A stretch of DNA of 64,000 nt from Thalassococcus arenae (GTDB taxonomy: Bacteria; Pseudomonadota; Alphaproteobacteria; Rhodobacterales; Rhodobacteraceae): positions 124,001 through 188,000 of the forward strand of contig NZ_JAHRWL010000001.1 in the NCBI RefSeq assembly GCF_019104745.1. The letters run 5' to 3'. This document shows, one piece after another, positions 55,601-63,898 of this stretch. How positions within the stretch are numbered: position 1 is the stretch's first letter; every line of letters begins with the position of its first letter. Made by a program: the position numbers and the translations under genes. Under the pieces are notes generated by a model that had not been told where the DNA came from, did not search any database, and saw nothing but the letters and a program-made list of their open reading frames with translations.

Positions 55601-56062
55601 ATGCCCGTACATGACGAAACCACCGTGCGGCGCGACGCCGGAACCGGCGCCTGCGGCCCCTACGAGGCGCTGCTGTTTTCCGACAGCGGCGGACTGACGC
55701 AGTTCGGGGCATTCGTCGAGATCCTGCCGCCCGGATCGGCCTCGTCCATCGCCCATTGGCACAGCGAAGAAGACGAGATGGTCTTTGTCCTGGCCGGCAC
55801 CGTGACGCTGCTCGAAGGCGACACGGAAACCGCCCTGACCCCGGGCAAGGCGGCAACGTTCAAGGCCGGCGTCCCGGTCGGCCACCGGCTTGAGAACCGG
55901 TCCGACGCGCCCGCGCGGTATCTGGTGATCGGCACCCGCGCCGCGCAGGACCGGGTGACCTATCCCGGCCATGACCGTGTCCTGCACGTCACACGCGCCA
56001 CAGGCGAACGGATCTGGACGGACCCGGCCGGGCAACCCGCCACGCCGCTTTACGACGATTGA
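55601..56062 (+). CDS. cupin-domain protein
   Basis: A 153-residue single-cupin protein. The cupin motif 1 is GSASSIAHWHSEEDEMVFVL (histidine and glutamate metal ligands, about 45-65), and motif 2 is AATFKAGVPVGHRLENRS. The C-terminal tail (DRVTYPGHDRVLHVTRATGE) resembles the small cupins near beta-barrel isomerases in Rhodobacterales. GGAGG lies about eight bases before the ATG. Function and metal are not assigned. It lies between two intrinsic terminators, so it belongs to a separate unit from the Bax-inhibitor-1 gene, possibly with the next gene. Confidence 0.82.
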   Translation: MPVHDETTVRRDAGTGACGPYEALLFSDSGGLTQFGAFVEILPPGSASSIAHWHSEEDEMVFVLAGTVTLLEGDTETALTPGKAATFKAGVPVGHRLENRSDAPARYLVIGTRAAQDRVTYPGHDRVLHVTRATGERIWTDPAGQPATPLYDD

Positions 56063-56205
56063 ACCGTCGCGGCCGGACCCGGCGTTGTCGTGCGATCCCG
56101 CCGGTTTGAGCGGATTTCTGCACGCCGCGTGCAATAAGGATTCCCCGCTTCCGCGCAATGTGGCACAACCGCTGCGACCGCCACACACGGGAGCTATTTG
56201 AAACG

Positions 56206-56646
56206 ATGACGCTTCGCAGCAGCAGCCTTGCCCTCGCCGCCGCTTTCGGCTCCACCGCGACAGCCAGCCATGCCAATCCCAGCGATGTCTGGGCATTGCT
56301 GAAACAGATCGAGATCGACGAAATCGTCACCGACACCAACTACGAGGTGCGCAAGACCTATCCGACCGGCATCGCCGAGGAACAGATGGTCGAGATCACA
56401 GGCTACGCCGCGCCGATGATGCCCGGCACGACCTTCCGCGAGCTGGTGCTGGTGTCGGACATGGGCCTGTGCCCGTTCTGCGGCAGTGTCGACCACGGCG
56501 CGGCGCTGCAGGTCACCCTGGCCGATCCGATCGACACCGTTGACGAGACCAGGCGCATCACCCTGCGCGGCACGCTCAAGCGGGTGAACGACCCCGAAAC
56601 CTGGCAGGCCGTGATCCTGGAAAACGCACAGATCGTCACACAGTAA
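56206..56646 (+). CDS. small exported protein, DUF3299-like
   Basis: A 146-residue protein. The N-terminus (about 1-23, MTLRSSSLALAAAFGSTATASHA) is a likely signal peptide. The core contains VEITGYAAPMMPGTTFRELV followed by DMGLCPFCGSVDHGAALQVT. Its position and pattern resemble DUF3299-type periplasmic proteins, including a C-x-x-C pair that could bind metal or form a disulfide. The ATG at 56206 has GGAG twelve bases upstream; an in-frame ATG 48 bases earlier is possible. A strong terminator follows. Confidence 0.68.
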   Translation: MTLRSSSLALAAAFGSTATASHANPSDVWALLKQIEIDEIVTDTNYEVRKTYPTGIAEEQMVEITGYAAPMMPGTTFRELVLVSDMGLCPFCGSVDHGAALQVTLADPIDTVDETRRITLRGTLKRVNDPETWQAVILENAQIVTQ

Positions 56647-56682
56647 CGCTGTCGGCCGCCACGGGCCGATGGCAGGAAACAG

Positions 56683-56708
56683 GGCCGGTCGCGAAACCGG
56701 CCTTTTTT
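56683..56708 (+). terminator. rho-independent terminator
   Basis: GGCCGGT (56683-56689), loop CGCGAA, ACCGGCC (56696-56702) and six Ts (56703-56708), 36 bases after the stop of the exported-protein gene and just before the convergent DUF4342 gene. Confidence 0.9.
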
Positions 56709-56719
56709 CGTGCCCCGGA

Positions 56720-57025
56720 TCAGGCGCTGTGGGTCGTCTCGTCGGCCGTTTCGCGCACCACCTCGACCTTGACCTTGGTCACCAGCGCCGCCAGGGCGCC
56801 GATCACGGCCAACACAGGCGCCGCCAGCACCACGGCCCCGCCGGTTAACGCCCCCACCGTCAGGGACACGTCGACCGCCACGTCGCCATCGGGCTCGATC
56901 ACCCGCAAACGCCGGACGTTGCCTTCCCTGGCCATCTCCTTGACGAAACCCACCAGTTTCTCGCCACCCACCTCGATGACTTCGACGATGGATTGCGGCT
57001 CTTCCGTCTTGTCACGATCAGTCAT
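56720..57025 (-). CDS. DUF4342-family protein
   Basis: A 101-residue protein. VEVIEVGGEKLVGFVKEMAR followed by EGNVRRLRVIEPDGDVAVDV and VGALTGGAVVLAAPVLAVIG match DUF4342, a family with a GxGNxRR-type motif and a hydrophobic C-terminal segment (about 60-88). Function is unknown; the helix suggests membrane association. The ATG at 57025 has AGGAG eight bases upstream. A GTG nine bases before it is the less likely start. Confidence 0.78.
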   Translation of the reverse strand: MTDRDKTEEPQSIVEVIEVGGEKLVGFVKEMAREGNVRRLRVIEPDGDVAVDVSLTVGALTGGAVVLAAPVLAVIGALAALVTKVKVEVVRETADETTHSA

Positions 57026-57123
57026 GTCTGACACTCCTATGCAGACACGGGCCTATGCAGACACGGGCGGACCCTACCCGGTCGGCGCAGAGGCCGCCTG
57101 ATCGCCGTCAATCGTTCGCGTCT

Positions 57124-57627
57124 TTACAGCTGGGCCACCATGAACACGGCGGGAAAGTCTATCCCGCCGCGCAAGCCGATGGTCACCGGGCCGCGGGTGT
57201 CGAAGCCCATCGCGGCATAGAACGGTTCGGCCGTCAGCGTGCTTTGGCAATGCAGCTGAGCCATCCCGCTGGCCTTTGCCTCGATCTTGATGTGATCCAG
57301 CACCATCCGCGCGGCACCCCGGCGCAGCATCGCCGGATCGGTGGCAACATGGCGCACATGCCCCACGCCGCGGCGCCCCGGCGCCCCGCCCGGTGCGGCC
57401 AGCGACCATCCGCCCGCCGCGGCGATGCGGCCGCCTGCCTCGACGACATGGAACAGGCCCGACGCGATCAGCGCCGGCTGCGCGCGGCCGATCACCGGCA
57501 CGGCGGTCACCAGAACCGATGGCGCGTAGTCATCCTTGAGAAGGGCCATGTAGCTGCGCTGGAACAGGTCGTCCAACGCGGGGATATCGCGGGCCTCGGC
57601 CCGGCGCAGGGTCAGTGTTTCGGTCAT
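57124..57627 (-). CDS. GNAT-family N-acetyltransferase
   Basis: A 167-residue acetyl-CoA-dependent acyltransferase. It opens LTLRRAEARDIPALDDLFQR. The acetyl-CoA pyrophosphate-binding loop appears as LRRGAARMVLDHIKIEAKAS, a degenerate Q/R-x-x-G-x-G/A motif, preceded by GVGHVRHVATDPAML. The end has STLTAEPFYAAMGFDTRGPV, the family's alpha4-beta7 region. The substrate is unknown. GGAGG precedes the ATG at 57627. It lies downstream of rpmG on the same strand but after a terminator. Confidence 0.85.
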   Translation of the reverse strand: MTETLTLRRAEARDIPALDDLFQRSYMALLKDDYAPSVLVTAVPVIGRAQPALIASGLFHVVEAGGRIAAAGGWSLAAPGGAPGRRGVGHVRHVATDPAMLRRGAARMVLDHIKIEAKASGMAQLHCQSTLTAEPFYAAMGFDTRGPVTIGLRGGIDFPAVFMVAQL

Positions 57628-57668
57628 CGATCCCCTCCTTGACGGTAAGGTAGACCGCGACGGGAAAG

Positions 57669-57694
57669 AAAAAGGCCGCGCTTGCGGCGCGGCC
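57669..57694 (-). terminator. rho-independent terminator of rpmG
   Basis: On the minus strand GGCCGCGC-CGCAA-GCGCGGCC (57694-57674) is followed by five Ts (57673-57669), 25 bases after the rpmG stop. Strong stem and T-run. Confidence 0.9.
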
Positions 57695-57719
57695 CCGTGA
57701 ACCTGTCAGGCAGGTGATC

Positions 57720-57887
57720 CTACTTGATCTTGCCTTCCTTGTATTCCACGTGCTTGCGCGCCACGGGATCGTATTTGCGCACCGTCATCTTCTCGGTCAT
57801 GGTGCGGGCGTTCTTCTTGGTCACGTAGAAATGACCCGTCCCGGCGGTCGAGTTCAGGCGGATCTTGATGGTCGTCGGCTTCGCCAT
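57720..57887 (-). CDS. rpmG: 50S ribosomal protein L33
   Basis: A 55-residue ribosomal protein of the large subunit. [40 protein letters not shown] and [11 protein letters not shown] match the zinc-free L33 form (no CxxC pairs), so it does not depend on zinc. The ATG at 57887 has AGGAG eight bases upstream. An intrinsic terminator at 57669-57694 follows the stop, so it is monocistronic. Confidence 0.97.
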   Translation of the reverse strand: MAKPTTIKIRLNSTAGTGHFYVTKKNARTMTEKMTVRKYDPVARKHVEYKEGKIK

Positions 57888-58052
57888 GGGTCGTCTCCTG
57901 CGGCGGACCCCGAAGGCCCGCGAAATATCATGAGACACGCCTTTTACCGATGCCGCCGGACGAGTCAACCGACGAAATCAAGGGAAACGCGCGGCGGGCC
58001 TGATATTGCCGGACCCGTCGGGGCATCCCCGCTCAAGCGAAAGGATTCGCAT

Positions 58053-58409
58053 ATGGCCGCACGACCGATCCTCGCCCTTGCCGCCGCGCTGCTGAGCGCA
58101 CCGGTGCAAGCCGAGCCGTTCACCCGCATCGCCGACGAGGACGCGTTCCGCGCCCAGGCGACGGACCGCCAGCTCTGGCTGGGCGAAAACCACGTCACCA
58201 TCCATGCCGACGGCACCATGACCGGCCATGTGATGGGCAAGCAGATCGTCGCGCAATGGACCTGGCAGGACGGTTATTGGTGCCGCCAGATCGACGGCGA
58301 CTACAACAGCGGCGATTGCCAGCTCTGGGAAACCGATGGCACGCAGTTCCGCGTCACGCGCGACCGCGGCGAAGGCCGGGCGTTCATATACACGCTTGTG
58401 CAGGAATGA
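58053..58409 (+). CDS. small secreted protein, cysteine-containing (118 aa)
   Basis: A 118-residue exported protein with signal peptide MAARPILALAAALLSAPVQA. The mature part has RQLWLGENHVTIHADGTMTG, QWTWQDGYWCRQIDGDYNSG and DCQLWETDGTQFRV, with two cysteines likely to pair. Its pattern resembles the 130-residue protein at 43714-44106. AAAGGA is six bases before the ATG at 58053. Its stop lies two bases from the 3' end of the convergent RNase P RNA gene. Function unknown. Confidence 0.68.
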   Translation: MAARPILALAAALLSAPVQAEPFTRIADEDAFRAQATDRQLWLGENHVTIHADGTMTGHVMGKQIVAQWTWQDGYWCRQIDGDYNSGDCQLWETDGTQFRVTRDRGEGRAFIYTLVQE

Positions 58410-58410
58410 C

Positions 58411-58796
58411 GCGCGCGGAGCGGCTGTAAGCCGGATTCTGTCTGCACCGGGTCGCCCCGGCGGAGATGACCATTCCTCTGCGGCACGCGTCGCCGCGCGC
58501 CTGATGCTGCCAACCCGGACCTGCTGGGGCAGAAGCGGCCCCGGGCCTTGCGGCCCGCGCGGTCCCTATTTGGCATTGCTCCCGGTGGGGCTTGCCGTGC
58601 CGGTCCGGTTGCCCGTCCCGCGGTGGGCTCTTACCCCACCGTTTCACCCTTGCCGGCCCTTGGGCCGGCGGTCTGTTTTCTGTGGCGCTTTCCGTCAGGT
58701 TGCCCTGCCCGGGCGTTACCCGGCACCGTCGCTTCTGGGAGTCCGGACTTTCCTCGACCCCTTTCAGGGCCGCGGCCATCCGCCGCTCCGCGCCTG
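58411..58796 (-). ncRNA. rnpB: RNase P RNA (bacterial type A)
   Basis: The RNA component of ribonuclease P, which trims 5' ends of tRNA precursors. On the minus strand the conserved 5' block GAGGAAAGTCCGGACTCC and the 3' block ACAGAATCCGGCTTACAG are both present. The ends pair as the P1 helix: GCGCGGAGCGGC (complement of 58782-58793) with GCCGCTCCGCGC (complement of 58413-58424). Length of about 385 bases fits type A RNAs of alphaproteobacteria. The exact ends were estimated from P1. No T-run follows. The alpha/beta hydrolase gene and a dispersed repeat lie upstream. Confidence 0.95.
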
Positions 58797-58842
58797 ACCG
58801 ACATAGAAACGCCCGCTGCCGGGGTCAAGCATGGCCTTGCAT

Positions 58843-58865
58843 CTTCTTCTCTTTCGAAAATACGC
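58843..58865. repeat. dispersed short repeat, CTTCTTCT...AAATACGC form
   Basis: A 23-base element between rnpB and the alpha/beta hydrolase stop, nearly identical to 6040-6062 and 21007-21029. Confidence 0.65.
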
Positions 58866-58889
58866 AGGCCCCACTGCAGCCGGCCGCGA

Positions 58890-59600
58890 TCAGCGCAGGA
58901 CAAGGGGCTGCTTGAGCCAGACGCGCAGCGCGTCGGTGGTGGCGTCGGGCGCTTCCAGCGTCGGCAGATGCCCGGCGCCCTCGATCACCACCAGTTCGGC
59001 ATGCGGGATCAGCTCGGCCATGAACACGTGGCGCTTGACCGGGCACAGCGCATCGTGCTCGCCGCACAGCACCAGCGTCGGCACCCGGATCTTGCGCAAG
59101 GTGCCCTGCTGGTCGCGGCGGCGCTGCAGCGCGCGGCTTTGCCGGGCGAAGACATCCGGCCCCAACCCACGCGCCATGTCCATCACCAGCGCCAGGATCT
59201 CCGACCGGTAGGGGCCGGGCGCCAGGTAGTTGGGCTTCAGTTCCTGCGCCATCACCTCGTCCAGCCGGCCCGCCTTGGCGCGCACGATCTGCGGATCGCG
59301 GGCGGCGGCCTGCTGCGGCGTCTCGGCCAGCGGGTTGGTGTCCATCAGTGCCAGCCGCGTCACCCGGTCGGGCGCACGGCGGACAATCTCCATCGCCACG
59401 ATCCCGCCCATGCTCAGCCCCGCCAGCGCAAAGCGCTTGGGGAGCGCATCCAGCAATCCCGACGCGATTTCCTCGATCCGGTCGCCACCGGTTATCGGGG
59501 CGGCCATGACCGGGTATTGGCGCGACAGATCGGCGATTTGCGGACCGAACAGCCGGGCGTCGCACATCAGGCCCGGCAGGAAAACGACGGGTTCGCGCAC
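58890..59600 (-). CDS. alpha/beta-fold hydrolase
   Basis: A 236-residue hydrolase of the alpha/beta superfamily. REPVVFLPGLMCDARLFGPQ is the oxyanion region, and the nucleophile elbow FALAGLSMGGIVAMEIV contains the catalytic serine. The acid is probably in LCGEHDALCPV, and the histidine in IEGAGHLPTLEAPD. The start is GTG at 59600, immediately after the TGA of the MetE-like gene (59601-59603), so the two are coupled. Ester or enol-lactone hydrolysis in a catabolic pathway is a plausible role but cannot be read from sequence. Confidence 0.85.
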   Translation of the reverse strand: MREPVVFLPGLMCDARLFGPQIADLSRQYPVMAAPITGGDRIEEIASGLLDALPKRFALAGLSMGGIVAMEIVRRAPDRVTRLALMDTNPLAETPQQAAARDPQIVRAKAGRLDEVMAQELKPNYLAPGPYRSEILALVMDMARGLGPDVFARQSRALQRRRDQQGTLRKIRVPTLVLCGEHDALCPVKRHVFMAELIPHAELVVIEGAGHLPTLEAPDATTDALRVWLKQPLVLR

Positions 59601-60734
59601 TCAGATCCTCCCCGAGGCGATCTGCGCGCCCTCGGCCAGCGCACCCAGCTTGGCATAGGCGATGGCGGGGTCCACGGCGCCGAACCCGGCAAAGGTGCCG
59701 AACCCGCAATCCGACCCGGCGATGACCCGGTCGGCGCCGACGATGTCGGTAAAGCGTTCGATCCGCTGCGCCACGACCTCGGGGTGTTCGACGAAATTCG
59801 TCGTGCTGTCGATGACGCCGGGCACCAGCACCTTGTCGTCGGGGATCTCGGTCTTGCGGTCGCGGAAGACCGTCCATTCATGGGCATGGCGGGGGTTCGA
59901 GGTTTCGAACAGCACCTGGCCCGCGCGGGTCTTCATCAGGGTCGAGAACACCTTGTCCATGCCGATGTCACAGACATGCGGGCCTTCGTAATTGCCCCAG
60001 CAGATATGCACCCGGACACGGGCAGGGTCGATGCCGTCCAGCGCGTGGTTCAGCGCCTCGACATGGGCACCGGCGACCTTGACGAAGTCGTCGTCGGACA
60101 TGTCGGTGAACAGCATGTGGCGCGACAACGCGAGGTCGGGGCAGTCCAGTTGCAGCATCAACCCGGCATCGACGATGGTGCGGTATTCATCCCGCATCGC
60201 GTCGGCCAGCGCGGCCAGATAGGCGTCGCGCGTCTTGTAGAACCGGTTCGGCAGGAACAGCGAGATCACGCCGGGCGAGGCGGCGTTCATGAAGCCCTGC
60301 GTCGCGCCATGGGCGGCCATGCCCGCCTTGAGATTGGCGATGTCCTTTTCCAGCTCGCCCTGGCCTTTCGACCGCACTTCGCCCACGCATTGCGGTCGCG
60401 CATAAGTCGGCGTGCCACCATCGTCCTTGAGCCGTTCGAGGAAGGTCGGAAACATCTTGAGATCGGCCGGCGCGTTGCGCGGGCTGTCGCCATCGAAACC
60501 CGTGTAGCGATCCTTGACATAGGTGGCGTAGCTGATCTTGGACGTCTCGCCGTCGCTGACGATGTCGATCCCTGCTTCGACCTGCTTGCGGACGGTTTCC
60601 GCGCAAGCCGCTTCCATCGCCGCGTCAAAGGCGGCGGCGTCGTATGCCTGCCCCTTTTCGCGGGCAAAGATGAAATCCACCACCTCCTGCGTCCTTGGCA
60701 AGCTGCCCACATGGGTTGTCTTGATCGCGGTCAT
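59601..60734 (-). CDS. MetE C-terminal-like (cobalamin-independent methionine-synthase family) methyltransferase
   Basis: A 377-residue single-domain member of the cobalamin-independent methionine synthase family. It keeps the zinc ligands of the catalytic barrel: the His-Cys pair in RVHICWGNYEGPH, the glutamate in VLFETSNPRHAHEW and the cysteine in IAGSDCGFGTF. The usual N-terminal MetE half is absent. Opening IKTTHVGSLPRTQEVVDFIF and SDGETSKISYATYV fit the family. Standalone domains use varied methyl donors, so homocysteine or methyltetrahydrofolate use is not assured. The ATG at 60734 has GGGAGG eight bases upstream; a longer frame is unsupported. Confidence 0.85.
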   Translation of the reverse strand: MTAIKTTHVGSLPRTQEVVDFIFAREKGQAYDAAAFDAAMEAACAETVRKQVEAGIDIVSDGETSKISYATYVKDRYTGFDGDSPRNAPADLKMFPTFLERLKDDGGTPTYARPQCVGEVRSKGQGELEKDIANLKAGMAAHGATQGFMNAASPGVISLFLPNRFYKTRDAYLAALADAMRDEYRTIVDAGLMLQLDCPDLALSRHMLFTDMSDDDFVKVAGAHVEALNHALDGIDPARVRVHICWGNYEGPHVCDIGMDKVFSTLMKTRAGQVLFETSNPRHAHEWTVFRDRKTEIPDDKVLVPGVIDSTTNFVEHPEVVAQRIERFTDIVGADRVIAGSDCGFGTFAGFGAVDPAIAYAKLGALAEGAQIASGRI

Positions 60735-60842
60735 GATTGGTGCCTCCCTCGTCTTTGCGCGCACCCTAGCAGAGCGGTCCGGATAGAAAAGCCGCTCCAT
60801 GCCTCCGGGGCGGGGCGGCGGCGGCGCGTCGTTCTGCCCGCC

Positions 60843-61448
60843 TCACCCGGTCTTCCGGGCCAAAAGCAGCGAATGCCCGTTGCATTGCGGATCGTCTGCG
60901 ACATGGGTCACCAAGCCACAGCCGCAGGCCTCGAGGATCGCGGCATATTCCGCGGCATCGAGCGAGGCGTGGAACACCGTCTCGTCACCGACCCGTCCCG
61001 TCGTTTCGCCCGCCGAAGGACCGACCGTCAGCAACAACCGCCCGCCCGAACCCAGATGCTGCACAAGACGCGGCAGGGTTCGGCGTTGCTGGTCCTGCGT
61101 CAGGTGAAAGAAACTGCCCCAGCCGATGATCGCGTCGAACCGCTCGGGCAGGTCCAACGCATTCATGTCCGCTCGGATCACCCGCGACTGCGGAAACCGT
61201 TCGGCGAACAGCCGCAGCATCGGCGCGGAAAAATCGACGCCGGTCACGGCATATCCGCTCTCGACCAGGAACCGTCCGATCGGTTCGCCCGCGCCGCAGC
61301 CCAGGTCCAGCACTGTCCCGCCGCGCGGCACATCGACCAATGCGCGCTCCAGCCAGCCGCGTTCGAACAGGGTGCGCGACCGGCGGGCATCGTAATGCAC
61401 CGCCTGCCGGTCATAGATCGCCTGCGTCCGGTCGCTCAGCCCTTCCAC
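60843..61448 (-). CDS. class I SAM-dependent methyltransferase
   Basis: A 201-residue methyltransferase. The SAM-binding motif I is GGTVLDLGCGAGEPIGRFLV (about 51-70), with the acidic GVDFSAPML that follows and DALDLPERFDAIIGWGSFFH in motif region IV. The start is a GTG at 61448 that overlaps the end of the double-cupin gene by 13 bases; no ATG lies near the conserved beginning. The substrate is unknown. It is the last gene of the overlapping minus-strand set that starts beyond the right edge. Confidence 0.82.
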   Translation of the reverse strand: MEGLSDRTQAIYDRQAVHYDARRSRTLFERGWLERALVDVPRGGTVLDLGCGAGEPIGRFLVESGYAVTGVDFSAPMLRLFAERFPQSRVIRADMNALDLPERFDAIIGWGSFFHLTQDQQRRTLPRLVQHLGSGGRLLLTVGPSAGETTGRVGDETVFHASLDAAEYAAILEACGCGLVTHVADDPQCNGHSLLLARKTG

Positions 61449-62401
61449 GTCGGCCCGGCAGGGTCGTCGGTGGCCACGATGTGATACAGCGCGGCGTCGC
61501 CGGTCATCGACGGCATCGCGCCGTGAGACAGGTTTTCCGGAACCGACATCGTGTCGCCCGGTGCCAGCACCGTCTCGCCGCCCTCCCAGAACACCCGCCA
61601 ATGCCCGGTCACCGGCATCAGGACCGACGGGCGGTCGTGGCTGTGCAGGCTGTCAGACGCCGACCCCCGTGTGACCAGGTCGACCTCGAAACCGGGGCGG
61701 TCGCGCAGCATTCCCGTTTCGCCGATCACCTTGACCGGCTTTCGGTCGGCCAGCGCCACCATGTCCCAATAGCGCGCAACGCAGGTCGGCACGACCTCGG
61801 CGGTGGTCGGCTCGGGATAGGCCTTCAGTTCGTCCTCGGTCAGCAACGGCATCGGCTTAACGCCCGCGGGCAGAGACTGGCCCTTCTTGGTGTCGTAGAG
61901 CTTGCCCTTTTCGGACAATACCAGGCCATGCGCGGCGGCGTCCTCGATCACTTGCGGCGCCCAGATCACCCCGCCCCCGGCATCGTCGCCGCCGAGGATC
62001 GCCATGATCATCCCGTAATCGTCGCCGATATTCTCGAAACCGCGAAAGATGCCGGTGGGGATGTTGAAGATGTCGCCGCGTTCCAGCACCACCTCGCCGG
62101 CCTTGCCCCACCGGCCCCAGAAGAACCGCCAGCGGCCGGACAGGACAAAGAACACCTCGGCCGTGCGATGGCTGTGCAGCGAGTTGCGGCATTTCGGCGG
62201 CTGCCCGGCGGCACCGATGTTGAAGCCATGCGGGATCGCGATATGCACGTGCTGGTCGGCGCTTTCACTGACGCCGCCGCCGATGATGGTAAAGTTTTCC
62301 TTCTGGTCGCTGCCCGGCGTGTGGGCATCGATAAAGGCGGTGCGGCAGGGCTTCAATTCGCCGTAGCGCACGATGCGGGACTGCATCTGGGCAGGTGTCA
62401 T
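61436..62401 (-). CDS. double-cupin protein, gentisate 1,2-dioxygenase-like
   Basis: A 321-residue bicupin. The first cupin holds NSLHSHRTAEVFFVLSGRWR (two His and a Glu) with GEVVLERGDIFNIPTG; the second holds DSLHSHDRPSVLMPVTGHW and GETVLAPGDTMSVPENLSHG. This arrangement resembles gentisate 1,2-dioxygenase and related ring-cleaving or isomerising cupins. In the second motif the usual glutamate appears replaced by Ser/Val (HDRPSV), so it may have lost one metal site. The ATG at 62401 overlaps the DUF6653-like stop as ATGA. Substrate unknown. Confidence 0.82.
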   Translation of the reverse strand: MTPAQMQSRIVRYGELKPCRTAFIDAHTPGSDQKENFTIIGGGVSESADQHVHIAIPHGFNIGAAGQPPKCRNSLHSHRTAEVFFVLSGRWRFFWGRWGKAGEVVLERGDIFNIPTGIFRGFENIGDDYGMIMAILGGDDAGGGVIWAPQVIEDAAAHGLVLSEKGKLYDTKKGQSLPAGVKPMPLLTEDELKAYPEPTTAEVVPTCVARYWDMVALADRKPVKVIGETGMLRDRPGFEVDLVTRGSASDSLHSHDRPSVLMPVTGHWRVFWEGGETVLAPGDTMSVPENLSHGAMPSMTGDAALYHIVATDDPAGPTWKG

Positions 62402-62931
62402 TGCGCGGTCTCCTCGGGGGGCAGTTGCGGCTTGGGTTCGGGGTGGCCGGGAACCGACCCGGTCTGGTCCTGGTAGAGCCAGACCATGCGGTCGCAGAAC
62501 CACAGTTTCGGAAGGAGCGCCAATGCGCCGCCCGCCACGGTCCAACCCGGGTCAAGCACCCAGAGGCCCCAGACCAGCGGCGGCAAGCCCAGCAGCGACA
62601 GCGCCGTCAGCCAGTGTGCGGCGGCGATATGGTGATCGGGCAGCGTGACGCTGTGCCGAGCCAGGAACCAGCGTTCGCCCAGCACGACACGCGTCATCCA
62701 GTGGCCGTGATCGGCGGGGGGCGGAAAGATGCGGGTGTTGACCCAGATCCATGCGGTGACGACCGCGATGGGCAGCAGGCTCCACCAGCCGATCCAGGCG
62801 CGGGCGTAGATCGCAAGGATCAGCACCGGTGCGGTGGCCATCCGGGTCAGCCCGCTCAGCGGGTTGGCGTGTCTCGCCCAGACCTCGGGTGACATCGCCA
62901 TGGCCTTTTCGACGGCGCGAAACGGGTCCAC
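62398..62931 (-). CDS. DUF6653-like membrane protein
   Basis: A 177-residue protein with two pairs of helices (about 30-65 and 110-145). PEVWARHANPLSGLTRMATA and WVNTRIFPPPADHGHWMTRV match, from memory, the DUF6653 family of Rhodobacterales. VLGERWFLARHS and KLWFCDRMVWLYQD are conserved. The start is GTG at 62931, five bases after the preceding stop and downstream of a GAGGG. Function unknown. Its place inside a cupin-SnoaL-SDR set suggests a transport or membrane-anchoring role, inferred only from position. Confidence 0.75.
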   Translation of the reverse strand: MDPFRAVEKAMAMSPEVWARHANPLSGLTRMATAPVLILAIYARAWIGWWSLLPIAVVTAWIWVNTRIFPPPADHGHWMTRVVLGERWFLARHSVTLPDHHIAAAHWLTALSLLGLPPLVWGLWVLDPGWTVAGGALALLPKLWFCDRMVWLYQDQTGSVPGHPEPKPQLPPEETAQ

Positions 62932-62935
62932 CGGC

Positions 62936-63898
62936 TCAGCCCTCGTGCCGCAGGATCTGCATCCAGATCGCGGTTTCGTCCAGCAGCGTCCATTCCCGGC
63001 GCAGCCCCCAGGGGCCGAATTCTGCGTGGCTGATGCCCATGACATGAACCTTGGCACCGGTCGGTTTGCCGAAGGCGCCCCAGCCGTCATGCGTGCCGTC
63101 CAGCGACCAGCGGATCGCGGCGCGCGGCGGCATGTTGGCATCGGCCAACCCGATCTGATGGTGGATGGTGAAGACGGCCGAGGGAAAGGACGATCGCAGC
63201 CCCAGCCAGAACGCATCCGCCGCATCCCATCCATGGCCGGTGACCGCGCCGGGATATTCCAGGTGGCAGGCGCGGTCGTATTGGCCAGTGATGACCGACA
63301 GCTCTCCTGCCATGATGCGGGTCAGGATATCGGCAAGAGCCTGTCCCCATTCATTGTCGTTGCCGCGCCCGGTATAGGGCCCGGTCACGTCCACCTCGGG
63401 CCTGAAGGGCTGGGTTTCCGGATCCAGCCCCGACACACGCTCGCGCGCCCAGTCCCTGGGGTCGAAACCCAGTTGCCGAACCAGTCCGCCATTGTCGCGG
63501 ATCAGCCATTCGTCGCTGATCTGGTTGGCCTTGGCATAGCAATCGGCGATGGCGCGGATCTTGACCTTGCGGCCCGTCGCGGCGCCGAACGCACCCGAAC
63601 CGCGATGCGTGGCGGTGGACAGGATCCGGTGCGAACTGAGCATCCCCACTTGCGGATTGCCCGACCAGATCACGTCTTCGCCCAGCAGGATCCGGTCCGG
63701 AAATTCGGCCAGCGTCGCCATCGTGGCCGCCGTCATGCCCGGTTCGCCGAAGGAAATGCCACCGGGCATCCGCACGATGACCTGCGGGTGGTAGTAGTCC
63801 TTCATCCGGGCGCCAAGACCGCGATCCTCCCAGATCTCGCGGGTGATCGTCAGGATGTAGTCGGGAAAATCCCGGAATTTCTCGTCAAAGCCCTTCAT
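62936..63898 (-). CDS. tandem SnoaL/NTF2-like protein
   Basis: A 320-residue protein with two NTF2/SnoaL-like folds: the first about 1-150 ([40 protein letters not shown]) and the second about 170-320 ([60 protein letters not shown]). SnoaL-type folds include polyketide cyclases and hydrating or isomerising enzymes. The ATG at 63898 overlaps the SDR stop (63895-63897) as ATGA. A further ATG four codons upstream is less likely because it would fall inside the SDR. Confidence 0.8.
   Translation of the reverse strand: MKGFDEKFRDFPDYILTITREIWEDRGLGARMKDYYHPQVIVRMPGGISFGEPGMTAATMATLAEFPDRILLGEDVIWSGNPQVGMLSSHRILSTATHRGSGAFGAATGRKVKIRAIADCYAKANQISDEWLIRDNGGLVRQLGFDPRDWARERVSGLDPETQPFRPEVDVTGPYTGRGNDNEWGQALADILTRIMAGELSVITGQYDRACHLEYPGAVTGHGWDAADAFWLGLRSSFPSAVFTIHHQIGLADANMPPRAAIRWSLDGTHDGWGAFGKPTGAKVHVMGISHAEFGPWGLRREWTLLDETAIWMQILRHEG

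Noticed and set aside
58548-61484. 978-residue plus-strand reading frame spanning rnpB and two minus-strand genes
   Set aside because: The translation is rich in Arg, His, Gln and Gly, antisense to well-supported genes and to RNase P RNA, with no domain match. It is a high-GC antisense artefact.
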